Part shown: one piece after another, positions 1 to 6,299 of the stretch
How positions within the stretch are numbered: position 1 is the first letter of the stretch
Layout: every line of letters begins with the position of its first letter
Source of the DNA: Comamonadaceae bacterium
Lineage (GTDB): Bacteria; Pseudomonadota; Gammaproteobacteria; Burkholderiales; Burkholderiaceae_C
NCBI GenBank assembly: GCA_947469815.1
Contig: CANIRI010000132.1
Coordinates: 1-6,870 of the forward strand
Length of the DNA stretch: 6,870 bases
Reading direction: 5' to 3'
Translations under genes and position numbers: made by a program
Notes under the pieces: generated by a model
The model's input: only the letters and a program-made list of their open reading frames with translations
What the model was told of the DNA's origin: nothing
Database searches by the model: none

Positions 1-577
1 AAAAATACGCGAACGCGTACGGCAAGCCCAGATGCGCAGCCAGTTGCGCGCCGTAGTTGGAGCTCCCCAGAATCCACAGACTGGGCGTGGTCGCCCCGGT
101 GGGTTGCGCCACTACGCCATGGCCCGGATGGCCGGGCGGGAATCCGTGGTTGCTGACCCAGGCCTGCAACTCCTGCACCTGTTGCGGGAAGCGTTCGGAC
201 GCGTAACGGTCCGGGTTGAGCAACTGCGAGGTGCGGCCGTCGCTGCCGGGCGCGCGGCCCAAGCCCAGGTCAATGCGCCCGGGTGCCAGCGCATCCAGCA
301 CACGGAACTGCTCAGCCACTTTGAAGGGGGCGTAATGCGGCAGCATCACCCCGGCACTGCCGAGCCGGATGCGCGTGGTCCGCGCGGCAATGGCGGCCAG
401 CAAAACCTCGGGGGCGGTGCCCGCGATGCTGGGCAGATTGTGGTGCTCACTGACCCAAAACCGGTCGTAGCCCCATGCCTCGCAGCGCTGCGCTAAGGCC
501 AGCGTGTGGCGGATGGCAGCGTCTTGCGGATGCCCGTAAGAGACAACGGACTGATCGAGCACCGAGAGTTTCAACAT
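1..577 (-). CDS. Luciferase-like (LLM class) flavin-dependent monooxygenase, C-terminus cut by window edge
   Basis: This is the N-terminal 192 codons of a bacterial-luciferase-like flavoprotein of the MsnO8/YhbW type. The reading frame is open from ATG (575-577) to base 1, with no stop. It starts MLKLSVLDQS and then shows the family landmarks in order: WGYDRFWVSEHHN (about residues 35-47, first beta/alpha units of the TIM barrel), TRIRLGSAGVMLPHYAP (68-84), GRIDLGLGRAPGSD (100-113) and WILGSSNYGAQLAA (168-181, phosphate/flavin-binding region). Family members are about 330 residues, so roughly 40% is missing. They use reduced FMN to oxygenate small molecules; the substrate cannot be read from sequence. 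It is divergent from the DUF1989 gene. The Shine-Dalgarno AAGGAGG (597-603 on the complement) lies 19 bases from this ATG and fits better to an upstream ATG of a five-codon ORF (see findings). Confidence 0.9.
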   Translation of the reverse strand, partial: MLKLSVLDQSVVSYGHPQDAAIRHTLALAQRCEAWGYDRFWVSEHHNLPSIAGTAPEVLLAAIAARTTRIRLGSAGVMLPHYAPFKVAEQFRVLDALAPGRIDLGLGRAPGSDGRTSQLLNPDRYASERFPQQVQELQAWVSNHGFPPGHPGHGVVAQPTGATTPSLWILGSSNYGAQLAAHLGLPYAFAYF

Positions 578-596
578 GGACTTATCATAGGCCGAA

Positions 597-603
597 CCTC
601 CTT
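597..603 (-). promoter_or_regulatory. Strong Shine-Dalgarno, unusually placed, upstream of the LLM monooxygenase
   Basis: Read on the minus strand, AAGGAGG is a near-perfect anti-16S match. It is 8 bases from an ATG at 586-588, whose frame stops after five codons, and 19 bases from the ATG at 575-577 that opens the monooxygenase. The short ORF overlaps the gene start, so ribosomes could load on the short ORF and reinitiate at the overlapping ATG. The match and the spacing are direct observations; the coupling is inferred. Confidence 0.55.
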
Positions 604-650
604 AGCAGTGCCTGTCCCAGCCCAGGCCTTTGGCCAACGGCCCCGCCCCT

Positions 651-1268
651 ATGCAAGACCTCCACCTGATTCCCGCCCGCAAGGGCAGCGCCGCCCGGAT
701 GAAAGCTGGCCAAGTTTTGCGGGTGATCAACACCCACGGTTCGCAAGTGGTGGACTTCTGGGCCTTTAACGATCCGGACCTGGGCGAATGCATGTCCATG
801 GAACACACCCGCGGCATGTTGTGCCGCCTCACGCCGCAAGTTGGTGACCGCTTGTATACCAACCAACGCCGGGTGATTTTGTCCATGGTCGAGGACACCT
901 CGCCGGGAGTCCACGACACGCTGATCGCATCATGCGACCGCTACCGCTACGAACAACTTGGCGCCATCGGCTTCCATGACAACTGCACCGACAACCTCGG
1001 GCACGCTCTGGCGGCCTTGGGGCTCCAGCGGGTGGTACACCCCGCGCCCTTCAACCTGTTTATGAACATCCCGGTGCGCAATGGCACTGAGCTGTCGTTT
1101 GAGGCCCCGGTCGGCAAAGCCGGCGACAGCGTCTGCTTTCGCGCCGAGATGGACTGCGTAGTCGCCTTCTCGGCCTGCCCGCAAGACATGCTGCCGATCA
1201 ACGGCAGCGACTGCGTCATCCACGACGCGCACTACGCCCTATTCGACACGCACGATAGCCGGGTCTGA
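651..1268 (+). CDS. DUF1989 / urea carboxylase-associated family protein
   Basis: The product is a 205-residue cytosolic protein of the DUF1989 (urea amidolyase/urea carboxylase-associated protein) family. Family signatures are IPARKG near the N-terminus (8-12), AGQVLRVINTHGSQVVDFWAFN (19-40), ASCDRYRYEQLG (93-104), FHDNCTDNL (108-116), PFNLFMNIPV (133-142) and SACPQDMLPINGS (175-187). Conserved Cys95, His109, Cys112 and Cys176 are candidates for the metal site seen in the family. Members often sit beside urea carboxylase/allophanate hydrolase and have been linked to guanidine or urea breakdown. No such genes are visible here, so the role is open. ATG 651 is preferred because the family N-terminus begins shortly before IPARKG. 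An in-frame TTG at 630 would add seven residues; neither start has a clear ribosome-binding site. The gene is followed after 57 bases by the GST gene on the same strand. Confidence 0.88.
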   Translation: MQDLHLIPARKGSAARMKAGQVLRVINTHGSQVVDFWAFNDPDLGECMSMEHTRGMLCRLTPQVGDRLYTNQRRVILSMVEDTSPGVHDTLIASCDRYRYEQLGAIGFHDNCTDNLGHALAALGLQRVVHPAPFNLFMNIPVRNGTELSFEAPVGKAGDSVCFRAEMDCVVAFSACPQDMLPINGSDCVIHDAHYALFDTHDSRV

Positions 1269-1325
1269 ACCCAGCCACTGTCCAAACAGTTAACCATCCC
1301 TACCCAAGCAAAGGTCCCGAAAACC

Positions 1326-1973
1326 ATGATCACGCTCTACGGCTTTGCCGTTTCCAACTACTTCAATATCGTCAAGCAAGTGCTGCTGGAAAAGCAGATC
1401 GCGTTCACCGAAGAGCGCGTGCTGCCCCGCAGCAAAGACGAGGCCGTGCTGAGCATCTCGCCGCTGGGCAAGATACCGTTTATCCGCACGCCGCAGGGTG
1501 GTTTGTGCGAGAGCGCGGTGATTCTGGATTACTTGGAGGCGCAATACCCCGAGCATCCCCTATTACCGGCGGACCCTTACGCAGCAGCCAAGGTGCGCGA
1601 GTTGTGCACTTTTATCAACCTGCACCTGGAGCTGGTGGCGCGCGAGCTGTATGCGCAGGCGTTTTTTGGCGGCAGCGTGTCCGATGCCACCAAAGAGTCG
1701 GTACACAAACTGCTGGTGCGCAATATCGAAGCCTTCGAGCGCATCGCGCGCTTTGCGCCCTATGTAGCGGGTGACAGCTTTACCGTGGCCGATTGCGTGG
1801 CGTTTAGCAATCTGCCGCTGATCGGCATGGCCACGCGCGCCGTGTATGGCGAAGACCTGCTGCTGACCGCCGGGGTGGACTACAAGCCTTACCTGAAGCT
1901 GGTGGGCGAGCGTCCGAGCGCGCAGAAAGTGGTCAAAGACCGCAAAGCGGAGATCGCCCGCCCCAAAACCTGA
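1326..1973 (+). CDS. Glutathione S-transferase family protein
   Basis: The 215-residue length is typical for bacterial GSTs. The N-terminal thioredoxin-like domain (1-80) begins MITLYGFAVSNY, with Ser10 in the position of a catalytic serine. It carries GKIPFI with the cis-proline at Pro51, and the E62-S63 pair that holds the gamma-glutamyl group of glutathione. The all-helical C-terminal domain has the N-capping-type motif SFTVAD (151-156), which structures the second domain. Family members conjugate glutathione to electrophiles or use it to reduce or isomerise substrates in the cytosol; the specific substrate is not predictable. The start has a weak AAAGG about 12 bases upstream. The gene could be read together with the DUF1989 gene upstream. 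It converges on ylqF, with 18 bases between the stop codons and no recognisable T-tailed terminator. The gshA gene lies about 1 kb away but on another transcript. Confidence 0.93.
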   Translation: MITLYGFAVSNYFNIVKQVLLEKQIAFTEERVLPRSKDEAVLSISPLGKIPFIRTPQGGLCESAVILDYLEAQYPEHPLLPADPYAAAKVRELCTFINLHLELVARELYAQAFFGGSVSDATKESVHKLLVRNIEAFERIARFAPYVAGDSFTVADCVAFSNLPLIGMATRAVYGEDLLLTAGVDYKPYLKLVGERPSAQKVVKDRKAEIARPKT

Positions 1974-1991
1974 AGGGGCCCGCCCCGCCGA

Positions 1992-2975
1992 CTAATCCGA
2001 GGGCTCATAGGGCTCGTCGGCCTCGCGCACCCTTGGCGGGCGCGGGATTTTTTTGTGGCGGATCAGCCGGTCCTGGGTGATCGCATCCTTTTTGATCTGG
2101 CGCTCTGCGTCCACGCGTCGCCCCTCAGCCAGCCACAGCGCGAATTCAGCCGGTGTCTCCAGGGTCACCGGCCCCAGCGCATGAGCGCGGAAGTCGTGGA
2201 TGGCGATTTCAGCGGCCTTTTGCAAATTCACCCGTCCACCGGACTGCAGCGCGCCACGGGCGCGGCCCACGCCTTCCAGAATTTGCTCATCGCTCAAGGT
2301 CTGTGCGTCTTGCAATTTGTACCGCGCCGCCAGGGCCTGGGGGTAATGCACGCCCAGGTAATCGAGCAGCTCCAGCGCCACTTCTTGCTCGTCGAACGCG
2401 TTACGGCCCACCGCGCCGCTGGCGGCCAGTTTGTAGCCGCTTTGGGCCACGATGATGCGCGGCCAGAGCATGCCGGGCGTGTCGTACAAATAGAAGTCGT
2501 CGGCGATCGTGATGCGCTGCTCGATTTTGGTGACGCCCGCCTCATCGCCGGTCTTGGCGGCGCGCTTGCCTTTGAGGGTGTTGATCAGCGTGGACTTGCC
2601 CACGTTGGGAATGCCGCAAATCAACACCCGCAGCGGCTTGGTCATGCCGCCGCGCAGGGGCGCGAGTTGGTGGCAGGCATCGACCAGCGCACGCGCGGGC
2701 GTGGTCATGCTGGCGTCCAGCGGCACGGCGCGGGTTCCGGGCAGCGCGTTGTAGTGGGTCAGCCAGAGCGCGGTGCGCACCGGGTCCGCCAGGTCTTGCT
2801 TGTTCAGCACCTTGAGCGTGGGCTTGTGGCCGGTCAATTCGGCCAGCAGCGGGTTGGCGCTGGATTCGGGCAAGCGGGCGTCCAGCATCTCCACCACCAC
2901 GTCAATGTCTTTGATGCGCTCGCCAATGGCTTTGCGCGTCAAATGCATGTGGCCGGGAAACCATTGAACGGCCAT
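1992..2975 (-). CDS. ylqF: YlqF/RbgA-family ribosome biogenesis GTPase
   Basis: The product is a 327-residue circularly permuted GTPase. The G motifs occur in the permuted order expected for the YlqF/YawG family: G4 NKQD (58-61), a G5-like LDAS (86-89), G1 P-loop GIPNVGKS (121-128), G2 Thr149 in GVTK, and G3 DTPG (165-168). The N-terminus MAVQWFPGHM carries the WFPGHM hallmark of RbgA proteins. The C-terminal part (about 200-327) matches the helical RNA-binding tail and ends in a basic stretch followed by an acidic end (EADEPYEPSD). In Bacillus subtilis RbgA acts late in 50S subunit assembly; a similar role is inferred here. It lies 31 bases downstream of gshA on the same strand, with no terminator between, so it is probably in the gshA transcript. 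Confidence 0.95.
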   Translation of the reverse strand: MAVQWFPGHMHLTRKAIGERIKDIDVVVEMLDARLPESSANPLLAELTGHKPTLKVLNKQDLADPVRTALWLTHYNALPGTRAVPLDASMTTPARALVDACHQLAPLRGGMTKPLRVLICGIPNVGKSTLINTLKGKRAAKTGDEAGVTKIEQRITIADDFYLYDTPGMLWPRIIVAQSGYKLAASGAVGRNAFDEQEVALELLDYLGVHYPQALAARYKLQDAQTLSDEQILEGVGRARGALQSGGRVNLQKAAEIAIHDFRAHALGPVTLETPAEFALWLAEGRRVDAERQIKKDAITQDRLIRHKKIPRPPRVREADEPYEPSD

Positions 2976-3006
2976 GGCAAGCGGTCTATTGAACGACCCG
3001 ACCGCC

Positions 3007-4563
3007 TTAGGCGCGGCGCTGTGCGCTGCGTGGGGTCAGGCGCGCGGGGGACAGGTACTGCGCCAGGTACTGGTCAAAAGGCAGGCTGTCGGCCGCTTCA
3101 ACCGCCGCCTGGTCTTGCAGGGATTGCAGCGCCTGCGCCTTCATAGCAAGGGTTTGCGCCGCCGTCAAAGGCGCGGCTACCGCGCTGGCTTTCAAGCGCT
3201 GCGCCTGCGCCAGACCGAAGCGGCCAAAGGAGCCGCCGAAATCGTTTTGCATGCTGGCCAGTACCCGCGCTGCGGGGAGTTTTTCCGGGTGGTGCAAGCT
3301 GTCGATCGCATGGTCCAGCGCCGCGCAGTGCAGACCTGGGGCGGGCGACAGTTCTTTGTCAGCCACCTCATCCAGCCGCTGAGCGATCGGGCGCATTTCG
3401 GAGAGGATGCGGTCGGCCCATTCGACCAGCTCGACCTGCTGGCCCTGGCGCTCGATACAAAAGCCAGGCTCGCGTCCGCGCTCGGCTACCTGGCCCTGGT
3501 TGCGCACCAGCGCGGCGATCTCTTGTGGCGTATCCGGCGGGCTGTCGCTGAGCAGGCAGTGCAGCAAAAACACATCGAGAAAACGCATAGTTTGGGTGGC
3601 GATACCGATGGGCTCAAACGGGTCCAAGTCCATCAGCCGCACTTCCACGTACTGCACACCCCGCTCGCGCAGCGCATGCAGCGGCCGCTCGCCGGGGTGG
3701 ATCGTGCGCTTGGGGCGGATCGTGCCGTAGAACTCGTTCTCGATTTGCAGCAGGCTGGTGCCCAGCTGGCGGTAGCTGCCATCCTCAGAACGCACGCCGA
3801 TGGCCTCATAACGCGGATAGGGCACGGTGAGCGCCGCCTCGAGCGAGCGGCCATAGCCCTCCAGGCTGTTGTAGCTGACGGCCAGCGCGCTTTGCGCATC
3901 GCTCTGGTAGCCCAGGCCGCCCATGCGCAGCGATGTGGCGTAGGGCAGATACAAGGTGTCGTCGCCCAGCGCTTGCAACGTGTGCACATTGCCGCGCGCA
4001 AAGCAGGCACACACCGCAGGCGACGCGCCGAACAAGACCATGGGCAAAAAGGCGTGGCGGCGGAAATTGCGGATCAGGCTGAAGTAGTCGGCGTCCGCCA
4101 CCTGCGGGATGGACCAGTTGTAGTGCACGCCCGAGATGGTTTGCATGCGCCGCCCATACCGGTAGCCGAGACCGCTGCGGTAGACCGTTTTGCTGCGCCC
4201 CACGTTGGACGTACCGTATTGGCCCAAGGGAATCGCGTCATCGCCGGGCAGCCAGCAGGGCATGCTGGAGGGCCACAGCAACTCCTCGCCAATGGCGTTG
4301 AGCGTGAAAGTTTGTACAGCATCGAGTTCGGCTGCGCAGGCCTGCGCGCTGGGGTGCACACCGGTGATGAGCTCCACCTGCGACTCGCTGAAATCGGTGG
4401 TGATGTGCGGGTGGGTCAGCGCTGAGCCCAGCGCCGTCGGGTGCCCGGTGCTGGCCAAATGGCCATCCGCGCGGGTGCGCAAGCTCTCTTTTTCCACGCC
4501 ACGGCGCATGCCCGCCAAGCGGTCGTCGCTCCAACCCTTGATGGCTTGTGTCAAATCCTGCAT
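3007..4563 (-). CDS. gshA: Glutamate-cysteine ligase (gamma-glutamylcysteine synthetase)
   Basis: GshA catalyses the first, ATP-dependent step of glutathione synthesis, joining the gamma-carboxyl of L-glutamate to L-cysteine. The 518-residue product has the same length as Escherichia coli GshA and matches it throughout. Landmarks are RGVEKESLR (21-29, with metal-binding glutamates), GHPTALGSALTHPHITTDFSESQVEL (40-65), SMPCW (100-104), QYGTSNVGRSKTVYR (115-129), MQTISGVHYNWS (140-151, His148), LFGASPAVC (177-185), YLPYATSLRM (205-214), LQIENEFYGTIRPKR (272-286) and YVEVRLMDLDPFEPIG (305-320). No key residue appears lost. The start ATG (4561-4563) gives the expected N-terminus, although the ribosome-binding site is poor. 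It is divergent from the Nudix gene across 122 bases and probably leads an operon with ylqF. Confidence 0.97.
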   Translation of the reverse strand: MQDLTQAIKGWSDDRLAGMRRGVEKESLRTRADGHLASTGHPTALGSALTHPHITTDFSESQVELITGVHPSAQACAAELDAVQTFTLNAIGEELLWPSSMPCWLPGDDAIPLGQYGTSNVGRSKTVYRSGLGYRYGRRMQTISGVHYNWSIPQVADADYFSLIRNFRRHAFLPMVLFGASPAVCACFARGNVHTLQALGDDTLYLPYATSLRMGGLGYQSDAQSALAVSYNSLEGYGRSLEAALTVPYPRYEAIGVRSEDGSYRQLGTSLLQIENEFYGTIRPKRTIHPGERPLHALRERGVQYVEVRLMDLDPFEPIGIATQTMRFLDVFLLHCLLSDSPPDTPQEIAALVRNQGQVAERGREPGFCIERQGQQVELVEWADRILSEMRPIAQRLDEVADKELSPAPGLHCAALDHAIDSLHHPEKLPAARVLASMQNDFGGSFGRFGLAQAQRLKASAVAAPLTAAQTLAMKAQALQSLQDQAAVEAADSLPFDQYLAQYLSPARLTPRSAQRRA

Positions 4564-4685
4564 GCGTGCCGCCCCATTTGTGAATCAGTGTCCTGCCCCC
4601 TGCGGAGCGGGTGGCTAAGGTAGCACATCGCGGTGAATGCCGCCCAGCGGCGACAATTTGGCTCGCCCTTGCCTACCCGCCCCCC
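4564..4685. promoter_or_regulatory. Divergent gshA / Nudix intergenic region (presumed promoters)
   Basis: These 122 bases separate two divergent genes and must hold at least one promoter for each unless they are read from elsewhere. A possible -10 element for the Nudix gene is GACAAT at 4652-4657 (four of six matches to the sigma-70 consensus), but no good -35 lies 16-18 bases upstream. On the minus strand a TG-C-TACCTT stretch (about 4618-4626) could serve gshA as a weak extended -10. No recognisable operator was found. The assignment rests mainly on gene orientation. Confidence 0.35.
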
Positions 4686-5543
4686 ATGGAACTGAACACC
4701 GAAATCCCCAACCACCCGCCGCGCGACGCGTCCACGGTCATGCTGCTGCGCGATGGCGCAAGCGGTATCGAGGTATTTCTGGTCAAACGCCACAGCGCCT
4801 CCCGCGTGCTGGGGGGTGCCTATGTGTTCCCGGGTGGCAAGCTCGATGCCGCCGACAGCGCCCTGCACCACCGCCATCTGAATCTGAGCGCGCAGGTGCT
4901 GCACACCAAACTGGGCGAGCCCGAGACACCCGCCGACAAAGCCAGCGCCCTGTTTGTGGCGGCGCTGCGCGAAACCTTTGAAGAGGCCGGGGTGCTGCTG
5001 AGCGAGACGCCGCCAGCGCGGGACGCGGCAAGCGCGGCACAGGACTTTCACACGCTGCTAGAAGCCCAGGGCTTGCGCTTAGACGTACAAGCGTTGCACC
5101 CTTGGGTGCGCTGGATCACGCCGCGCATGCCCTCGGTCACCAACCGGCGCTTTGACACACGCTTTTTCATGGCGGCCATGCCGGCGCAGCAAACCGCCGC
5201 GCATGACAACGTGGAAACCACTGCCAGCGCCTGGCTGCGGCCACGCGAAGCGCTGGAGCAGTACTGGAACCACGCGATCGACATGGCGCCGCCCCAAATC
5301 ATGAGCCTGGCGCACCTGGCCCGCCATGCCAGCGTGGCCAGCGTGCTGGCCGACCTGGGCACGCGTACACCAGCCACCATCCTGCCGGAATCGCACGACC
5401 AGGACGGGCAGCGGGTCATCTGCTACCCCGGCGACCCGCGCCACAGCGTTTCCACCCGCGCCCTGCCCGGCCCGACGCGCCTGGTCTGGCGCAACCAGCG
5501 CTTCGAACCCGAGGGTGGCTTGAACGCTTTGTGGGCCGACTAA
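4686..5543 (+). CDS. NUDT19-like Nudix hydrolase with split Nudix box
   Basis: The 285-residue product is a Nudix-fold pyrophosphohydrolase. The Nudix box is present but divided: PGGKLD (49-54) forms its start and RETFEEAG (95-102) its catalytic helix, where Glu96, Glu99 and Glu100 would bind the metal. The distance from Gly51 to Arg95 is 44 residues instead of the usual 14, an insertion of about 30. Such an insertion, together with the downstream motif WITPRMPSVTNRRFDTRFFMA (143-163), is characteristic of the NUDT19-like group. The animal NUDT19 members of that group hydrolyse CoA and acyl-CoA; a CoA-ester or other nucleoside-diphosphate substrate is plausible here but unproven. ATG 4686 is chosen because similarity begins just after it (STVMLLRD). 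An in-frame GTG at 4611 would add 25 unlike residues and has no better ribosome-binding site. Confidence 0.9.
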   Translation: MELNTEIPNHPPRDASTVMLLRDGASGIEVFLVKRHSASRVLGGAYVFPGGKLDAADSALHHRHLNLSAQVLHTKLGEPETPADKASALFVAALRETFEEAGVLLSETPPARDAASAAQDFHTLLEAQGLRLDVQALHPWVRWITPRMPSVTNRRFDTRFFMAAMPAQQTAAHDNVETTASAWLRPREALEQYWNHAIDMAPPQIMSLAHLARHASVASVLADLGTRTPATILPESHDQDGQRVICYPGDPRHSVSTRALPGPTRLVWRNQRFEPEGGLNALWAD

Positions 5544-5566
5544 AGTCCGGCTTTTGGACCGAAGAC

Positions 5567-5575
5567 TGTGACAAT
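5567..5575 (+). promoter_or_regulatory. Candidate extended -10 promoter for rubrerythrin
   Basis: TGT followed by GACAAT gives an extended -10 (TGn plus four of six consensus bases) 151 bases before the rubrerythrin start. No convincing -35 lies at the correct distance, which an extended -10 can tolerate. If used, the transcript would have a leader of roughly 140 bases. This is a weak pattern call. Confidence 0.25.
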
Positions 5576-5664
5576 GGTGTTTCAACTTTGGATAGCCAAC
5601 GTAAATGCAGGCCATTAAAGCTGCCAATGGTCCAGACGGCGGAATCGGTTTAAGCTGTGCGGGT

Positions 5665-5688
5665 CTCGGGCGGCATCTGCTTCCCGAG
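5665..5688 (+). other. Leader hairpin upstream of rubrerythrin
   Basis: CTCGGG (5665-5670) and CCCGAG (5683-5688) form a perfect 6-base-pair stem with a 12-base loop, located 37 bases before the rubrerythrin start codon. A run of five T residues (5699-5703) follows after ten bases, too far away for a standard intrinsic terminator. It may be a 5' leader element or chance pairing in GC-rich DNA. Confidence 0.35.
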
Positions 5689-5725
5689 CATCCGACGATT
5701 TTTCAACCCCCTAGGAGATATTCCC

Positions 5726-6145
5726 ATGGCAGCACTCAAAGGCTCGCGCACGGAACAATGCCTGAAAGACGCCTTCGCAGGCGAATCACAGGCTAACCGT
5801 CGCTATTTGTATTTCGCGAACAAGGCTGACGTAGAAGGCCAAAACGACGTGGCAGCGCTGTTCCGCTCCACCGCCGAAGGCGAAACCGGCCACGCCCACG
5901 GCCACCTGGAATTCATGGAAACTGTTGGCGATCCCGCGACCGGCCTGCCGATCGGCGGGACCTCGCTGAACCTGAAGGCCTCCATCGCCGGCGAGACCCA
6001 CGAATATACCGACATGTATCCCGGCATGGCGCGGACTGCCCGCGAAGAGAACTTCGAAGAGATCGCCGACTGGTTCGAGACCCTGGCCAAGGCCGAGAAG
6101 TCGCATGCCGGACGCTTCCAGAAGGCGCTCGACAACCTCGACTGA
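5726..6145 (+). CDS. Rubrerythrin (diiron domain only, no rubredoxin domain)
   Basis: The 139-residue product has the ferritin-like four-helix diiron fold of rubrerythrins, used to reduce hydrogen peroxide at a non-haem diiron centre. Iron ligand motifs are visible: Glu20 in [10 protein letters not shown] (18-27), Glu53 and His56 in [10 protein letters not shown] (51-60), [11 protein letters not shown] (89-99), and the C-terminal helix [24 protein letters not shown] (107-130) with E-K-S-H. It ends at KALDNLD and lacks the C-terminal Cys4 rubredoxin domain of classical rubrerythrin, so electrons must come from another protein. The start has a good AGGAG (5713-5717) eight bases upstream. The next gene encodes an Fe-S protein, a possible partner. 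Third-position GC is 45/70 codons in the first half and 61/69 in the second; glutamate codons go from 7 GAA/0 GAG to 3 GAA/5 GAG, a sharp internal change. Confidence 0.93.
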   Translation: MAALKGSRTEQCLKDAFAGESQANRRYLYFANKADVEGQNDVAALFRSTAEGETGHAHGHLEFMETVGDPATGLPIGGTSLNLKASIAGETHEYTDMYPGMARTAREENFEEIADWFETLAKAEKSHAGRFQKALDNLD

Positions 6146-6158
6146 TCCTCCCTGTGTA

Positions 6159-6189
6159 GTCCCGGAAGCCGAGAGCGGCTATCCGGGAC
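6159..6189 (+). repeat. Hairpin A: 13-bp stem, 14 bases after the rubrerythrin stop
   Basis: GTCCCGGA (6159-6166) pairs with TCCGGGAC (6182-6189) and AGCCG (6167-6171) with CGGCT (6176-6180). The loop is AGAG, with a single bulged A at 6181. There is no T-tract after it, so it is not a canonical intrinsic terminator. It could stabilise the 3' end of the rubrerythrin message, or be a REP-like extragenic palindrome of the kind common in some alphaproteobacteria. Confidence 0.7.
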
Positions 6190-6218
6190 CCATGCGCACG
6201 GACCTATCCGGCGGGATC

Positions 6219-6266
6219 GGAGTCCACGGTCCCGGTGTTCGCGTGCCGCGACACCGGGATGACTCC
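6219..6266 (+). repeat. Hairpin B: 13-bp stem with outer 6-bp stem
   Basis: TCCCGGTG (6230-6237) pairs with CACCGGGA (6252-6259) and TCGCG (6239-6243) with CGCGA (6247-6251). The loop is TGC, with a single bulged T at 6238. An outer stem GGAGTC (6219-6224)/GACTCC (6261-6266) closes an internal loop. The design resembles hairpin A (8 bp, bulge, 5 bp; shared GTCCCGG at the left arm). No T-tract follows. It lies 33 bases before the Fe-S gene start. Confidence 0.7.
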
Positions 6267-6299
6267 GCAATGCTGCCTCATGCGGACGGACGGTGACCT

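Larger units (their letters stand above)
6146..6299 (+). other. Intergenic region with tandem hairpins between rubrerythrin and Fe-S gene
   Basis: This 154-base gap is long for two genes expected to be co-transcribed, and no reading frame in it looks like a protein. It is dominated by two strong inverted repeats (listed separately) and a weaker one, CCGCA/TGCGG (6265-6269 and 6281-6285), that overlaps the end of the second. A seven-codon ORF (6280-6303) overlaps the start of the Fe-S gene. The gap may act as a processing, stabilising or attenuating element between the two genes. Confidence 0.6.

Noticed and set aside
32..496. Plus-strand open frame of 154 codons near the left edge
   Set aside because: The minus strand here encodes the luciferase-like monooxygenase with clear motifs; the plus frame is its shadow.
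1277..1290. ACTGT-CCAA-ACAGT inverted repeat between the DUF1989 and GST genes
   Set aside because: A 5-bp stem with a 4-base loop and no T-tract is too weak to call a terminator, and no known operator matches; chance is likely.
2055..3146. Long plus-strand open frame of 363 codons opposite ylqF
   Set aside because: It is fully antisense to a well-supported GTPase gene. Its translation has low-complexity, Gln/Arg/Gly-rich composition and no family signature, as expected in GC-rich DNA.
2974..4425. Plus-strand open frame of 483 codons opposite gshA
   Set aside because: It is antisense to gshA, which has motifs along its whole length; the plus-strand frame shows no recognisable domain.
4611..4685. 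GTG start that would extend the Nudix protein by 25 residues
   Set aside because: The added residues do not resemble the family, there is no better ribosome-binding site, and the stretch would occupy most of the divergent promoter region.
5544..5567. Possible terminator just after the Nudix stop (GTCC/GGAC)
   Set aside because: The stem is only 4 bp and no T-run follows.
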